This document shows positions 6,727 through 13,617 of a stretch of DNA of 14,045 nt, one piece after another. Origin of the DNA: Chloroflexota bacterium (GTDB taxonomy: Bacteria; Chloroflexota; Limnocylindria; Limnocylindrales; CSP1-4); contig JAJYDP010000050.1 of assembly GCA_021777365.1 (NCBI GenBank), forward strand, positions 1-14,045, written 5' to 3'. A program made the translations under genes and the position numbers. Below the pieces are notes generated by a model that saw only the letters and a program-made list of their open reading frames with translations, was not told the DNA's origin and searched no databases. The first letter of the stretch is position 1. Each line of letters opens with the position of its first letter.

Positions 6727-6760
6727 GTGTCCGCGCGCCCGTGTCCGCGCGCCCGTGTCG
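6727..6760 (+). repeat. 14-bp tandem repeat, about 2.4 copies
   Basis: The unit GTGTCCGCGCGCCC occurs exactly at 6727-6740 and 6741-6754, and is followed by a partial third copy (GTGTC, 6755-6759). It is non-coding and lies mid-way between gcvPB and the sigma-factor gene. No function is evident. Confidence 0.75.
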
Positions 6761-6871
6761 GCCGCCGGACCGGCTCGTCTCGCGGCCCGACCCTGGGGCC
6801 CCGGCAGTGTGCGCTCGGGACTCCGCACTCCCCGGGGGCGTCCGCCGGCCAGGACCGACCCGGTGCGGGGC

Positions 6872-6888
6872 GTTCCGACCGGCGGAAC
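6872..6888 (+). repeat. Inverted repeat upstream of the sigma-factor gene
   Basis: GTTCCG (6872-6877) and CGGAAC (6883-6888) flank a 5-base loop ACCGG. It ends 16 bases before the candidate -35 element of the sigma-factor promoter, where an activator or repressor site could lie. Confidence 0.4.
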
Positions 6889-6904
6889 GGCGGGCCGCTG
6901 GCAA

Positions 6905-6931
6905 TGAACCTTTCACGAAACGGCGTGGTAT
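6905..6931 (+). promoter_or_regulatory. Possible ECF-type promoter for the sigma/anti-sigma operon
   Basis: TGAACC at 6905-6910, followed by TTTC, resembles the GAAC-type -35 element read by many ECF sigma factors. About 16 bases later is GGTAT (6927-6931), the likely -10 region. This is the most AT-rich stretch in the intergenic region, and ECF genes are often autoregulated from such promoters. The -10 does not match a specific ECF-group consensus that I can name, so the call is tentative. Confidence 0.35.
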
Positions 6932-6975
6932 GTGACATGCACGCCGCAATGCGACCACGTGCCTGAGGAGGATGA

Positions 6976-7593
6976 GTGGCCGACATCGAACCGGAGGGCG
7001 CCTCGCTCGTCAGTGACGTCCGAGGCGGCGACCTGACGGCCTTCGAGGCCTTCTACCGCCGGTACGAAGCAGCCGTATACCGAACGGCGCTCGCGCTCCT
7101 GCGCGACGAGATGACCGCCGAGGAGGTGGTCGTCGACACGTTCCTGCGCGCCCATGCGGCACGCGAACGGCTGGATCCGGGTCGCCCGCCGCTGCCCTGG
7201 CTGCAGCGGGTGGCGATCAACCTCGCCCTCAACCACCTGCGCCGCAGGCGGCTCGGCCTGGAGCCGCTGCCCGAGCAGGCGCCGTGGCCGGACGATGGCG
7301 CCACCGCCCCCGATTCCGCCGCGGAACGGCGCGAGATGACGGCCGCGCTGGCGCGCGGGATCGAGCGCCTGCCGGCGCAGATGCGCGCGGTGGTGATCCT
7401 GCGGTTCGTGCAGGACAGCAGCCTGGCCGAGATCGCCGAGGCGCTGCAGTGCCCGGTCGGCACGGTCAAGAGCCGGCTCCACAACGCCCTGCGGCTGCTG
7501 CGCGACGAGCTGCGCCTGGAGTTCGAGCCCGCTGCCGTGACCGATCCGGCCGTGCGGCTGGCCGGTCACGAGGCGGAGGGCCCCGCATCGTGA
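6976..7593 (+). CDS. ECF-family RNA polymerase sigma factor
   Basis: The 205-residue protein has the two-domain ECF layout. Region 2 spans about residues 18-92 (AFEAFYRRYEAAVYRTAL, then the variant EEVVVDTFLRAH, then PWLQRVAINLALNHLRRRR). A linker follows, then region 4 at about 124-180 (IERLPAQMRAVVILRFVQDSSLAEIAEAL, VGTVKSRLHNALRLLRDEL), which is the helix-turn-helix that binds the -35 element. It directs RNA polymerase to a small set of promoters. The GTG start at 6976 is fixed by GAGGAGGAT just upstream. The last 25 residues are a short acidic/Ala tail. The stop overlaps the anti-sigma start (GTGA), so the pair should be made together. Signal and regulon are unknown. Confidence 0.93.
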   Translation: MADIEPEGASLVSDVRGGDLTAFEAFYRRYEAAVYRTALALLRDEMTAEEVVVDTFLRAHAARERLDPGRPPLPWLQRVAINLALNHLRRRRLGLEPLPEQAPWPDDGATAPDSAAERREMTAALARGIERLPAQMRAVVILRFVQDSSLAEIAEALQCPVGTVKSRLHNALRLLRDELRLEFEPAAVTDPAVRLAGHEAEGPAS

Positions 7594-8249
7594 CCGCCTG
7601 GCACGCCCTCGCCCGGCGTTCGCGCACACCCGGCGACGAGTGCGCCGTCCATCGCGTGGCACTGCTGGACCTGCTGGACGGCGGGTTGCAGGACCGTGCC
7701 TCCGACCAGGCGCTCGAGCACCTTGCCCGCTGCGCCACGTGCCAGCAGGAGATCGGGGAGTACGCGCTCGTCGTCGCGGGCCTCCGGCGCCTGGGCGCCG
7801 CGGCGCGCCGGGCGGAGACGCCCGGAGGCGGCTGGGCCCGCCTGCTCGCGCGCCTGCAGGCACCGCGGCCGGCGCGCGGCATGCGCCTGGCCCGGATCCG
7901 GTTCGCCGGCCTGGTGGCCGTGCCCGTGCTGCTGGTCGCAACGCTGGTCGCGGCGGGCAGCGCCGCCTACCAGTCTGCCGGTCCGGCATCCGCCGGCACG
8001 GCGCCCGCCGCCACGGCGGCCGGTGCGGCCGCGGCAGCGCCGGCCGCGCTCCACCAGGCAGCGCTGCAGCGCGCCTTCGCCATCTCCGACCAGGCGTACG
8101 CGGACGAAGCCGGGTCCGCGGATGCGCCGTCGGTGGTGACGCCGCGCGGGCCGCTGCCGGACGGCATGACGCTCTTCGCCGCGTCCGACCAGGTGGACGG
8201 CGCGCGCTCGAGCGGGCTGCCGATCGCCACGGCGATCGTGGCCGAATGA
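7590..8249 (+). CDS. Membrane anti-sigma factor with zinc-finger (ZAS) motif
   Basis: The 219-residue protein starts at a GTG overlapping the sigma-factor stop, with GGAGG upstream. The N-terminal cytoplasmic part has the zinc-binding anti-sigma pattern: H21, then H44-x3-C48-x2-C51 in LEHLARCATCQQE. A single transmembrane helix lies at about 105-126 (FAGLVAVPVLLVATLVAAG). It is followed by a low-complexity Ala/Pro/Thr stretch (129-153) and a short extracytoplasmic tail with no known domain. By analogy with other ZAS proteins it should hold the ECF factor inactive at the membrane until a signal releases it, often by proteolysis or zinc/redox change. The outer domain is too small and simple to suggest the ligand. 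The coupled gene order is the usual sigma then anti-sigma. Confidence 0.85.
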   Translation: MTAWHALARRSRTPGDECAVHRVALLDLLDGGLQDRASDQALEHLARCATCQQEIGEYALVVAGLRRLGAAARRAETPGGGWARLLARLQAPRPARGMRLARIRFAGLVAVPVLLVATLVAAGSAAYQSAGPASAGTAPAATAAGAAAAAPAALHQAALQRAFAISDQAYADEAGSADAPSVVTPRGPLPDGMTLFAASDQVDGARSSGLPIATAIVAE

Positions 8250-8321
8250 TGGGAACGCCGATGCACGGCCGGGTGAGCACGGTGCGGAGTCCGTGAGCGG
8301 CCTGAGACATCGTCAGCAGCC

Positions 8322-8338
8322 CGACGCGTCGCCGCGGC
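8322..8338 (+). repeat. Two abutting short palindromes upstream of the binding-protein gene
   Basis: CGACGCGTCG (8322-8331) and GCCGCGGC (8331-8338) are both perfect dyads and share one base. They lie in the 144-base gap between the anti-sigma stop and the lipoprotein start, a position suited to an operator. In such GC-rich DNA short palindromes are common, so this is weak. No clear -10/-35 pair was seen in the gap. Confidence 0.3.
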
Positions 8339-8393
8339 GCGTACTCGGGTGAGCGATCCCGTGGCAGATCCGCGGCAGAGGAGGAGAAGCCGA

Positions 8394-10274
8394 GTGGCAA
8401 TCAGACGACAGGTGATAGCCGCCGTCGCGGTCGCCGGCATCGTGTTCGGCGCCTGCAGTTCCGCGGCCACCACAGCGCCCACGCAGGCGCCCGCATCCGC
8501 GGCGCCGGCGGCGACCACTGCGCCGGCATCGGCCGCCGCGTCGGCCGCCGCTGCGGCCAGCGCGACCCCGCTGACGGGCGTCGAGGCCGCCGTGTTCGGC
8601 ACGAACTACAACCCCGGCCCGGGCACGCCCGGCGGCACCCTCGTCATGGGCGAGTGGCAGGCGGCCGACCAGCTGAACCCGTACTACACGACGTCCGAGG
8701 CGGACGTCGAGGCCTACCTGCCGGCGCTGCGCGGCTGCGCGACAGTCAGCGCTGACGGCAAGTACATCCCCGACCTGTGCGCCAGCCTGCCGTCCGAGGC
8801 GAACGGCGGCGTCGTGGTCAACGGCAACACGTTCACCGTGACGCTCACGCTCAAGCCGAACCTCAAGTGGTCGGATGGGCAGCCCCTGACGATGAACGAC
8901 CTCAAGTACACCTGGCAGTGGGCCAACGATCCCAACCAGTCCGGGTGCTCCTCGTGCGGTCCGGGCACGGCGTGGCCGCTGATCGACTCGATCGACGTCT
9001 CGTCCGACGGCCTGACGGCGACCGTCCACTTCAAGCAGCTCTTCGGCGGCTGGCTCGGCTGGCTCACCAGCTCGATCCTGCCCCAGCACTACATGTCCAC
9101 CATCGCGGTCAAGGACGCCCCGAAGCTGTCCTACCCGGTCAGCTCCGCGATCTCGAAGGCCGTCTTCAACGGCCCGTTCGTCATCACCAACGCGTCCTCG
9201 TCCGAGATCGACTACGCGCCGAACCCCTACTGGAACGGCGGCGTCTCCCCCAAGCACCAGGGCAAGCCGTACCTCGCGAACCTGAAGTTCCAGTACTTCG
9301 GTGACGCGAACGGCGAGATCGCGGCCTTCAAGAGCGGCGCGATCGACCTCGCCTTCGACCTGCAGACCGACTCGTACCCGGCCCTGAAGGACACCCCGTC
9401 CAGCATCGGCACGGTGGAGCAGACGCCCCTCTGGGAGTACGAGCACCTCGACGTCAACAACGACCCCTCCCACAAGCGCGACAACGGCCTGTGGGACGTG
9501 AACGTCCGCAAGGCGATCGCGATGGCCATCAACAAGCAGGCCATCGTGAACACCGACTTCCCGGGCGCCAACGTCACCATCGCCTGCTCGCCCACCCCGC
9601 CCGGCATCTGGTACCGCAAGGACGAGACCTGCCCGGCGTACGACCCGACGGCGGCCAAGGCGGCCCTCGAGGCCGCGGGCTACCACATCGATTCGTCCGG
9701 CTGGATGGCGGACAAGACCGGCCACGAGATGAACCTCGAGCTCGGCACCACCTCCGGCAACCCGACCCGCCTGACCGAGCTCCAGATCGTGGAGTCCAAC
9801 CTCAAGGCGATCGGCGTCAAGAGCTACATCAAGACCGGTGACGCGGCCTCGGTCTTCTTCGCCGGCTGGTCCGGGACGACCCCGACCACCGACCCGAGCA
9901 TCTACCGCGGCAACTACGACCTCGCCGACTTCGCGTACGTCCTGACGGGCACCCCGTACGGCGACTACTACGCGACCTACATCTCCACCGGATGGCCGGA
10001 GCTGGGCGACCACAGCGGTGCCAACGACACCCGCTTCAAGAGCGCCCAGATGGATGCCGCCCTGACCAAGCTCGCCTCCGACGTCTCGCTGTCCGCACAG
10101 CAGCAGGATGCGGGAGCGGTCCAGGACGCGTACGTGGCCGGGATCCCCGAGATCCCGCTCTACTACCGCGGTGGCGTGACCGGCGTCGGCGTCCACGTGG
10201 GCAACTGGCCGGGATTCAACCCGAGCGCACAGGGCCCGACGTGGGACGTCGAGGACTGGTACTACAAGCCGTGA
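8394..10274 (+). CDS. Peptide-type ABC transporter substrate-binding lipoprotein (SBP family 5)
   Basis: This is the extracytoplasmic receptor of the importer encoded downstream, 626 residues. The N-terminus MAIRRQVIAAVAVAGIVFGAC is a lipoprotein signal peptide with the acceptor Cys at 21. A tether of about 40 Ala/Thr/Pro/Ser residues follows, and the binding domain starts near GGTLVMGEW. Family-5 features are the LNPYYTTSEADVEAYLPALRG opening, LTLKPNLKWSDGQPLTMNDLKYTWQW, FNGPFVITNASS and NVRKAIAMAINKQAI. AAKAALEAAGYH and the closing IPEIPLYYRGG also fit. The GTG at 8394 is chosen because AGAGGAGGAG lies just upstream and because it gives a proper short signal peptide; earlier in-frame starts (8349, 8361) would put charged residues before it. 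The mature part has six further Cys (115, 129, 185, 188, 398, 413) that could pair. Substrate specificity (oligopeptide, dipeptide, nickel, sugar) cannot be read. Confidence 0.93.
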   Translation: MAIRRQVIAAVAVAGIVFGACSSAATTAPTQAPASAAPAATTAPASAAASAAAAASATPLTGVEAAVFGTNYNPGPGTPGGTLVMGEWQAADQLNPYYTTSEADVEAYLPALRGCATVSADGKYIPDLCASLPSEANGGVVVNGNTFTVTLTLKPNLKWSDGQPLTMNDLKYTWQWANDPNQSGCSSCGPGTAWPLIDSIDVSSDGLTATVHFKQLFGGWLGWLTSSILPQHYMSTIAVKDAPKLSYPVSSAISKAVFNGPFVITNASSSEIDYAPNPYWNGGVSPKHQGKPYLANLKFQYFGDANGEIAAFKSGAIDLAFDLQTDSYPALKDTPSSIGTVEQTPLWEYEHLDVNNDPSHKRDNGLWDVNVRKAIAMAINKQAIVNTDFPGANVTIACSPTPPGIWYRKDETCPAYDPTAAKAALEAAGYHIDSSGWMADKTGHEMNLELGTTSGNPTRLTELQIVESNLKAIGVKSYIKTGDAASVFFAGWSGTTPTTDPSIYRGNYDLADFAYVLTGTPYGDYYATYISTGWPELGDHSGANDTRFKSAQMDAALTKLASDVSLSAQQQDAGAVQDAYVAGIPEIPLYYRGGVTGVGVHVGNWPGFNPSAQGPTWDVEDWYYKP

Positions 10275-10308
10275 TCGCAGGGGCGGGCTCCCGGCCCTGA
10301 CGGGGAGC

Positions 10309-10349
10309 GGGCGGCGGGCCCGGGGACACGTGTTCCCGGGCCGCCGCCC
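10309..10349 (+). terminator. Strong GC hairpin between binding-protein and permease genes
   Basis: The core is a near-perfect 26-bp dyad at 10317-10342 centred on CACGTG, with only one G-U pair. With one bulged G (10316) the stem continues through GGGCGGC (10309-10315) and GCCGCCC (10343-10349), giving a stem close to 18 pairs. It begins 35 bases after the lipoprotein stop. No T-run follows, so it may act as a weak terminator or as a 3' stabiliser that leaves more binding-protein mRNA than permease mRNA, as is common in ABC operons. Confidence 0.65.
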
Positions 10350-10355
10350 CTGTGC

Positions 10356-10361
10356 TAGGCT
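10356..10361 (+). promoter_or_regulatory. Possible -10 box for the permease genes
   Basis: TAGGCT at 10356-10361 fits the TAnnnT pattern and lies 27 bases before the permease ATG, giving a leader of about 20 bases. The -35 region would fall inside the hairpin (TTCCCG, 10333-10338) and is not a good match. It could allow separate expression of the permease and ATPase genes. Confidence 0.3.
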
Positions 10362-10388
10362 CTCGCGCACTTCCAGCACCCAGGACCC

Positions 10389-11495
10389 ATGACCCAGTAC
10401 ATCGTCCGTCGCGTCATCCAGGCCATACCGGTCCTCTTCCTGATCTCCGTCGTCAGCTTCGTGCTGATGATGCAGGCGCCCGGCGGCCCGGCTGCGCAGT
10501 TCAACCAGAACCCCCACATCAGCACCGCGCAGATCAACAAGTGGCTCGCGGACTGGTGCCTGGTGCGGCAGCCCACGGCCATGGACACCGTCCGCGAGTA
10601 CCTCGGCTGGCTGGGCGTCTGGAACTGCACCGGCGGCAGCTTCCTTTCCGGGCACGGCCTGCCCAACTTCCTGCCCGCCTTCCTGGGTGGCGGCTCCAAC
10701 GGCATCCTGCACGGCGACTTCGGGTACTCCATCGAGACGGGCCAGCCGGTGCTCCAGATGATCCTGGCGCGCCTGCCCGCCACCCTGATCCTGATGGGGA
10801 CCGCCTTCGTGCTCTGGGCCAGCATCGCGATCCTCGCGGGCGTGCTGGCCGCCGTGAAGCGCTACAGCTTCTTCGACCAGTCGGTGACCTTCGTCAGCTA
10901 CGTCTTCTATTCCCTGCCGACCTTCTGGCTGGGACTCATCCTGATCTTCGTCTTCGGCGTCACGCTCCGATGGTTCCCCGTCCAGGGGATCGTCAACGTG
11001 CGCAACACCCCTGCGCCGTTCGGCACGTCGGCCTACTGGGCCGCGCTCGCCGCCAACCCGCTGTCGTACCTGTACGACATCGGCGCGCACCTGGTGCTCC
11101 CGGTGGTGACCCTGATCGCGGTCAGCATCGCCGGTGACAGCCGCTTCGTGCGCTCGGCGATGCTCGACTCGCTCCACCAGGACTACGTGCGCACCGCCCG
11201 CGCCAAGGGGATCGGCGAGGGCCAGGTGATCCTGCGCCACGCGTTCCGGAACGCCATGCTGCCCATCCTGACCAACCTGGCCCTGGAGATCGCGTTCCTC
11301 TTCTCGGGGGCGATCGTCACCGAGACGGTCTTCAGCTGGCCGGGCATGGGGCGGCTCTACTACGACGGCGTGAACGCCCGCGACTATTTCCTGCTCATGG
11401 GCATCCTGCTGATCGGCTCGGTGCTCGTGGTGGTGATGAACCTGGTCGCGGACATCGCGTACGCGGTCGCCGACCCCCGCATCCGCTACGACTGA
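10389..11495 (+). CDS. ABC transporter permease, DppB/OppB type
   Basis: This is one of two membrane subunits of the importer, 368 residues. The start YIVRRVIQAIPVLFLISVVSF is the classic DppB-type first helix. After a long outer segment (about 31-125) come helices near 130-155, 163-192, 232-250, 290-312 and 333-360. The cytoplasmic EAA loop that contacts the ATPases is DYVRTARAKGIGEGQVILRH (265-284), followed by AFRNAMLPILTNL. FSWPGMGRLYYDGVNARDY and the end VADPRIRYD are also typical. The outer segment contains C57 and C80, a possible disulfide. It is slightly longer than E. coli DppB. AGGA lies only 3 bases before the ATG, a weak ribosome site. The next permease follows after 15 bases. Confidence 0.94.
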   Translation: MTQYIVRRVIQAIPVLFLISVVSFVLMMQAPGGPAAQFNQNPHISTAQINKWLADWCLVRQPTAMDTVREYLGWLGVWNCTGGSFLSGHGLPNFLPAFLGGGSNGILHGDFGYSIETGQPVLQMILARLPATLILMGTAFVLWASIAILAGVLAAVKRYSFFDQSVTFVSYVFYSLPTFWLGLILIFVFGVTLRWFPVQGIVNVRNTPAPFGTSAYWAALAANPLSYLYDIGAHLVLPVVTLIAVSIAGDSRFVRSAMLDSLHQDYVRTARAKGIGEGQVILRHAFRNAMLPILTNLALEIAFLFSGAIVTETVFSWPGMGRLYYDGVNARDYFLLMGILLIGSVLVVVMNLVADIAYAVADPRIRYD

Positions 11496-11505
11496 GGAAG
11501 ACAGC
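11495..11505 (+). promoter_or_regulatory. Shine-Dalgarno context shared with 12504-12514
   Basis: The 11-mer AGGAAGACAGC lies exactly 5 bases before the ATG of the second permease. The identical 11-mer with the same 5-base spacing precedes the ATG of the first ATPase (12504-12514). The AGGA(A) part is the likely ribosome-binding site; the shared flank suggests a common origin or conserved translation context. Confidence 0.5.
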
Positions 11506-11510
11506 AGGGC

Positions 11511-12479
11511 ATGGCCACCTCCACCGATCCCACCACGCTCTCCGGCGGACTGCAGGCCCCCGCTGCCGGGCCCGTGCCGGCGGACGTCGCGCAGGCCGAC
11601 GCGGACGTCGAGGTCGCACTCGAATCGCTCGGCCAGTGGCAGCTTGCCTGGCGACGCTTCCGCAAGCATCGGATGGCCATGGTGGGCCTGGGCTTCTTCG
11701 TCTTCATGGTGCTGGTCGCGATCTTCGGGCCGATCATCCTGCCCTACGACCCGCTGAACATCCCGGGCTCGCTCATCCCCGGCGGCATGCCGCCCAGCCT
11801 GGCCCACCCGTTCGGGACCGACAACGACGGGCGCGACGTGTTCGCCATGGTCGTCAACGGGGCCCGCATCTCGGTGGCCATCGGCGGGATCAGCATGCTG
11901 ATCGCCGGGATCGTGGGCGTCGGGCTCGGCGCGATCGCCGGGTACTTCGGCGGCTGGGTGGACAACGTGCTGATGCGCGTGGTCGACACCTTCTTCGCGA
12001 TCCCGCTCCTCTTCGTCATCCTGGTCGCGGCGCGGTTCTTCGGAGAGGGGCAGGTCACCTCCCTGATCCTGATCTTCGGACTGCTCTCCTGGCCGATCAT
12101 CGCGCGCCTGGTGCGGGCATCGTTCCTGTCGCTGCGCGAGGCGGACTTCGTGGAGGCGGCGCGCGCCGTCGGCGTCAAGGACGGCCGGATCACGTTCCGG
12201 CACATCCTGCCCAACGCCATCGGCCCGGTGATCGTGGCGATGACCCTGATCATGGCCTCCAACATCGTGCTCGAGGCGTTCGTCAGCTACCTGAACTTCG
12301 GGATCAGCCCCGACCAGACGAGCTGGGGCAACGCGCTCGCCAACGCCCAGAGCGCCCTCGGCCTGGGCAACTGGTGGTGGGCGTTCTTCCCCGGCATGGC
12401 CATCGCCATCACCGTGATGGCCATCAACTTCGTCGGCGACGGACTGCGCGACGCGCTCGACCCGCGGACCCGCCTGTGA
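11511..12479 (+). CDS. ABC transporter permease, DppC/OppC type
   Basis: This is the second membrane subunit, 322 residues. The N-terminal 45 residues are cytoplasmic and low complexity. They are followed by [20 protein letters not shown], the DppC-type N-terminal helix. [20 protein letters not shown] (99-118) is the signature of this family. The EAA loop is [20 protein letters not shown] (209-228), then [14 protein letters not shown]. The end [15 protein letters not shown] is also conserved. About six hydrophobic segments are present. The start follows AGGAAGACAGC at a 5-base spacing. With the preceding permease it should form the heterodimeric channel. Confidence 0.95.
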   Translation: MATSTDPTTLSGGLQAPAAGPVPADVAQADADVEVALESLGQWQLAWRRFRKHRMAMVGLGFFVFMVLVAIFGPIILPYDPLNIPGSLIPGGMPPSLAHPFGTDNDGRDVFAMVVNGARISVAIGGISMLIAGIVGVGLGAIAGYFGGWVDNVLMRVVDTFFAIPLLFVILVAARFFGEGQVTSLILIFGLLSWPIIARLVRASFLSLREADFVEAARAVGVKDGRITFRHILPNAIGPVIVAMTLIMASNIVLEAFVSYLNFGISPDQTSWGNALANAQSALGLGNWWWAFFPGMAIAITVMAINFVGDGLRDALDPRTRL

Positions 12480-12503
12480 CCGCCGCGCCCCAGTCACTCC
12501 ACC

Positions 12504-12514
12504 AGGAAGACAGC
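12504..12514 (+). promoter_or_regulatory. Shine-Dalgarno context of the first ATPase gene
   Basis: This is the second copy of AGGAAGACAGC, 5 bases before the ATG at 12520, in the 40-base gap after the second permease. It fixes that ATG as the start. No terminator or promoter is seen in the gap, so permeases and ATPases are probably on one mRNA. Confidence 0.5.
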
Positions 12515-12519
12515 CGACC

Positions 12520-13617
12520 ATGACCGCTCCCGAGGAGATCTCCGTGGGCACGCCCCCGCCGTCCGACGTGCTGCTCGACGTGCGCGACCTGCGCACCTAC
12601 TTCAAGGTGATGGACGGCACGGTCCCGGCCGTGGACGGCGTCAGCTTCCAGGTGCACCGGGGCGAGACGCTGGGCGTGGTCGGGGAGTCCGGCTGCGGGA
12701 AGAGCGTCACGGCCCTCACCCTCATGCGCCTCATCGAGACGCCGCCCGGCGAGATCGTGGGCGGCGAGGTCTGGTTCGACGGCCGCGATATCCTGGCGCT
12801 CTCCTCCGACCAGATGCTCCAGGTCCGGGGCGCCGAGATGGCCATGATCTTCCAGGAGCCCATGACCAGCCTCAACCCGGTGCTCACCGTCGGCGACCAG
12901 ATCTCCGAGGCGGTGGTGGCGCACAAGAAGGTCAGCCACAAGGCGGCCTGGGACCGGGCCATCGAGATGCTGCAGCTGGTCGGGATCCCGGAGGCCCAGC
13001 GGCGCGTCAAGCAGTATCCGCACGAGATGTCGGGCGGGATGCGGCAGCGCGTGATGATCGCGCTGGCGCTCTCCTGCGATCCCAAGCTGCTCATCGCGGA
13101 CGAGCCGACCACCGCGCTGGACGTGACGATCCAGGCCCAGATCCTGCAGTTGATCCGGCGCGTGCAGGAGGAGACCGGGACCGCGCTGCTGCTGATCACC
13201 CACGACCTGGGCGTGGTGGCCGAGACCGTGCAGCGCGTGGTGGTCATGTACGCCGGGAAGGTCGTGGAGACCGGCACGGTGGACGAGGTCCTGCAGGACC
13301 CGAAGCACCCCTACACGGAGGGGCTCCTCGCCTCCATCCCGTCGCGCGGCACGCGTGGCACGCGTCTCAACGTGATCAAGGGCAGCATCCCCAACCCGTT
13401 CCGCATGCCGGTCGGCTGCCGTTTCGCGCCGCGCTGCCCGTATGCCTTCGATCCGTGCCGCGACCACGAGCCCCCGCTCGAAGGATCCGGCGACGGCTCG
13501 CGGCGGGTGGCGTGCTGGCTGCACTCGCGGCCGCCCTTCGGGATCGAGCACCGTCCCCGCTACGGGACGGCGACGCAGACGGCGTCGGCGCAGCGGACCG
13601 CCGGGGTGGCATCGTGA
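12520..13617 (+). CDS. ABC transporter ATP-binding protein, DppD/OppD type
   Basis: This is the cytoplasmic ATPase subunit, 365 residues. Walker A is GESGCGKS (55-62), the Q-loop is [10 protein letters not shown] (111-120), the signature is SGGMRQR (171-177), Walker B is LLIADEP (190-196) and the switch His is H228 in [13 protein letters not shown]. After [12 protein letters not shown] comes the C-terminal oligopeptide/dipeptide (oligo_HPY) domain. There four Cys (C300, C306, C313, C332) in [15 protein letters not shown] and VACWLH match the cluster pattern known to bind [4Fe-4S] in some OppD proteins. The last 30 residues are a low-complexity tail. The stop overlaps the next ATPase start as GTGA. 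Confidence 0.95.
   Translation: MTAPEEISVGTPPPSDVLLDVRDLRTYFKVMDGTVPAVDGVSFQVHRGETLGVVGESGCGKSVTALTLMRLIETPPGEIVGGEVWFDGRDILALSSDQMLQVRGAEMAMIFQEPMTSLNPVLTVGDQISEAVVAHKKVSHKAAWDRAIEMLQLVGIPEAQRRVKQYPHEMSGGMRQRVMIALALSCDPKLLIADEPTTALDVTIQAQILQLIRRVQEETGTALLLITHDLGVVAETVQRVVVMYAGKVVETGTVDEVLQDPKHPYTEGLLASIPSRGTRGTRLNVIKGSIPNPFRMPVGCRFAPRCPYAFDPCRDHEPPLEGSGDGSRRVACWLHSRPPFGIEHRPRYGTATQTASAQRTAGVAS

Larger units (their letters stand above)
6626..6975 (+). other. 350-bp intergenic region rich in small repeats
   Basis: No convincing gene lies here: the short open frames have no ribosome-binding site followed by a plausible protein. The region holds two overlapping hairpins near the gcv end, a 14-bp tandem repeat, an inverted repeat and a possible ECF-type promoter before the sigma-factor gene. 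These are listed separately. It marks the boundary between the gcv operon and the sigma/transport genes. Confidence 0.7.

Noticed and set aside
3672..6958. Long minus-strand open frames opposite gcvPA and gcvPB
   Set aside because: They are opposite proteins whose every family motif is intact on the plus strand, and have no ribosome site or recognisable domain.
6727..6966. Short plus-strand open frames in the gcv-sigma gap
   Set aside because: They contain the 14-bp tandem repeat, have no Shine-Dalgarno, two frames overlap each other, and they run through the likely sigma-factor promoter.
8470..8570. Tandem repeat array in the lipoprotein gene
   Set aside because: The GCC/GCG-rich repeats encode the Ala/Thr/Pro tether after the lipid Cys. 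This is ordinary low-complexity coding sequence without a fixed period.
8313..12596. A very long minus-strand open frame (1427 codons) antisense to the lipoprotein and permeases
   Set aside because: The plus-strand genes are clear family members with signature motifs. In high-GC genes the opposite strand stays open because stop codons are rare. The predicted product is a low-complexity Arg/Gly/Asp/His-rich string with no domain.
13345..13368. Doubled GGCACGCGT in the first ATPase gene
   Set aside because: It is only two short copies encoding RGTRGTR within the coding frame, at a variable position of the family; no sign of a functional site.
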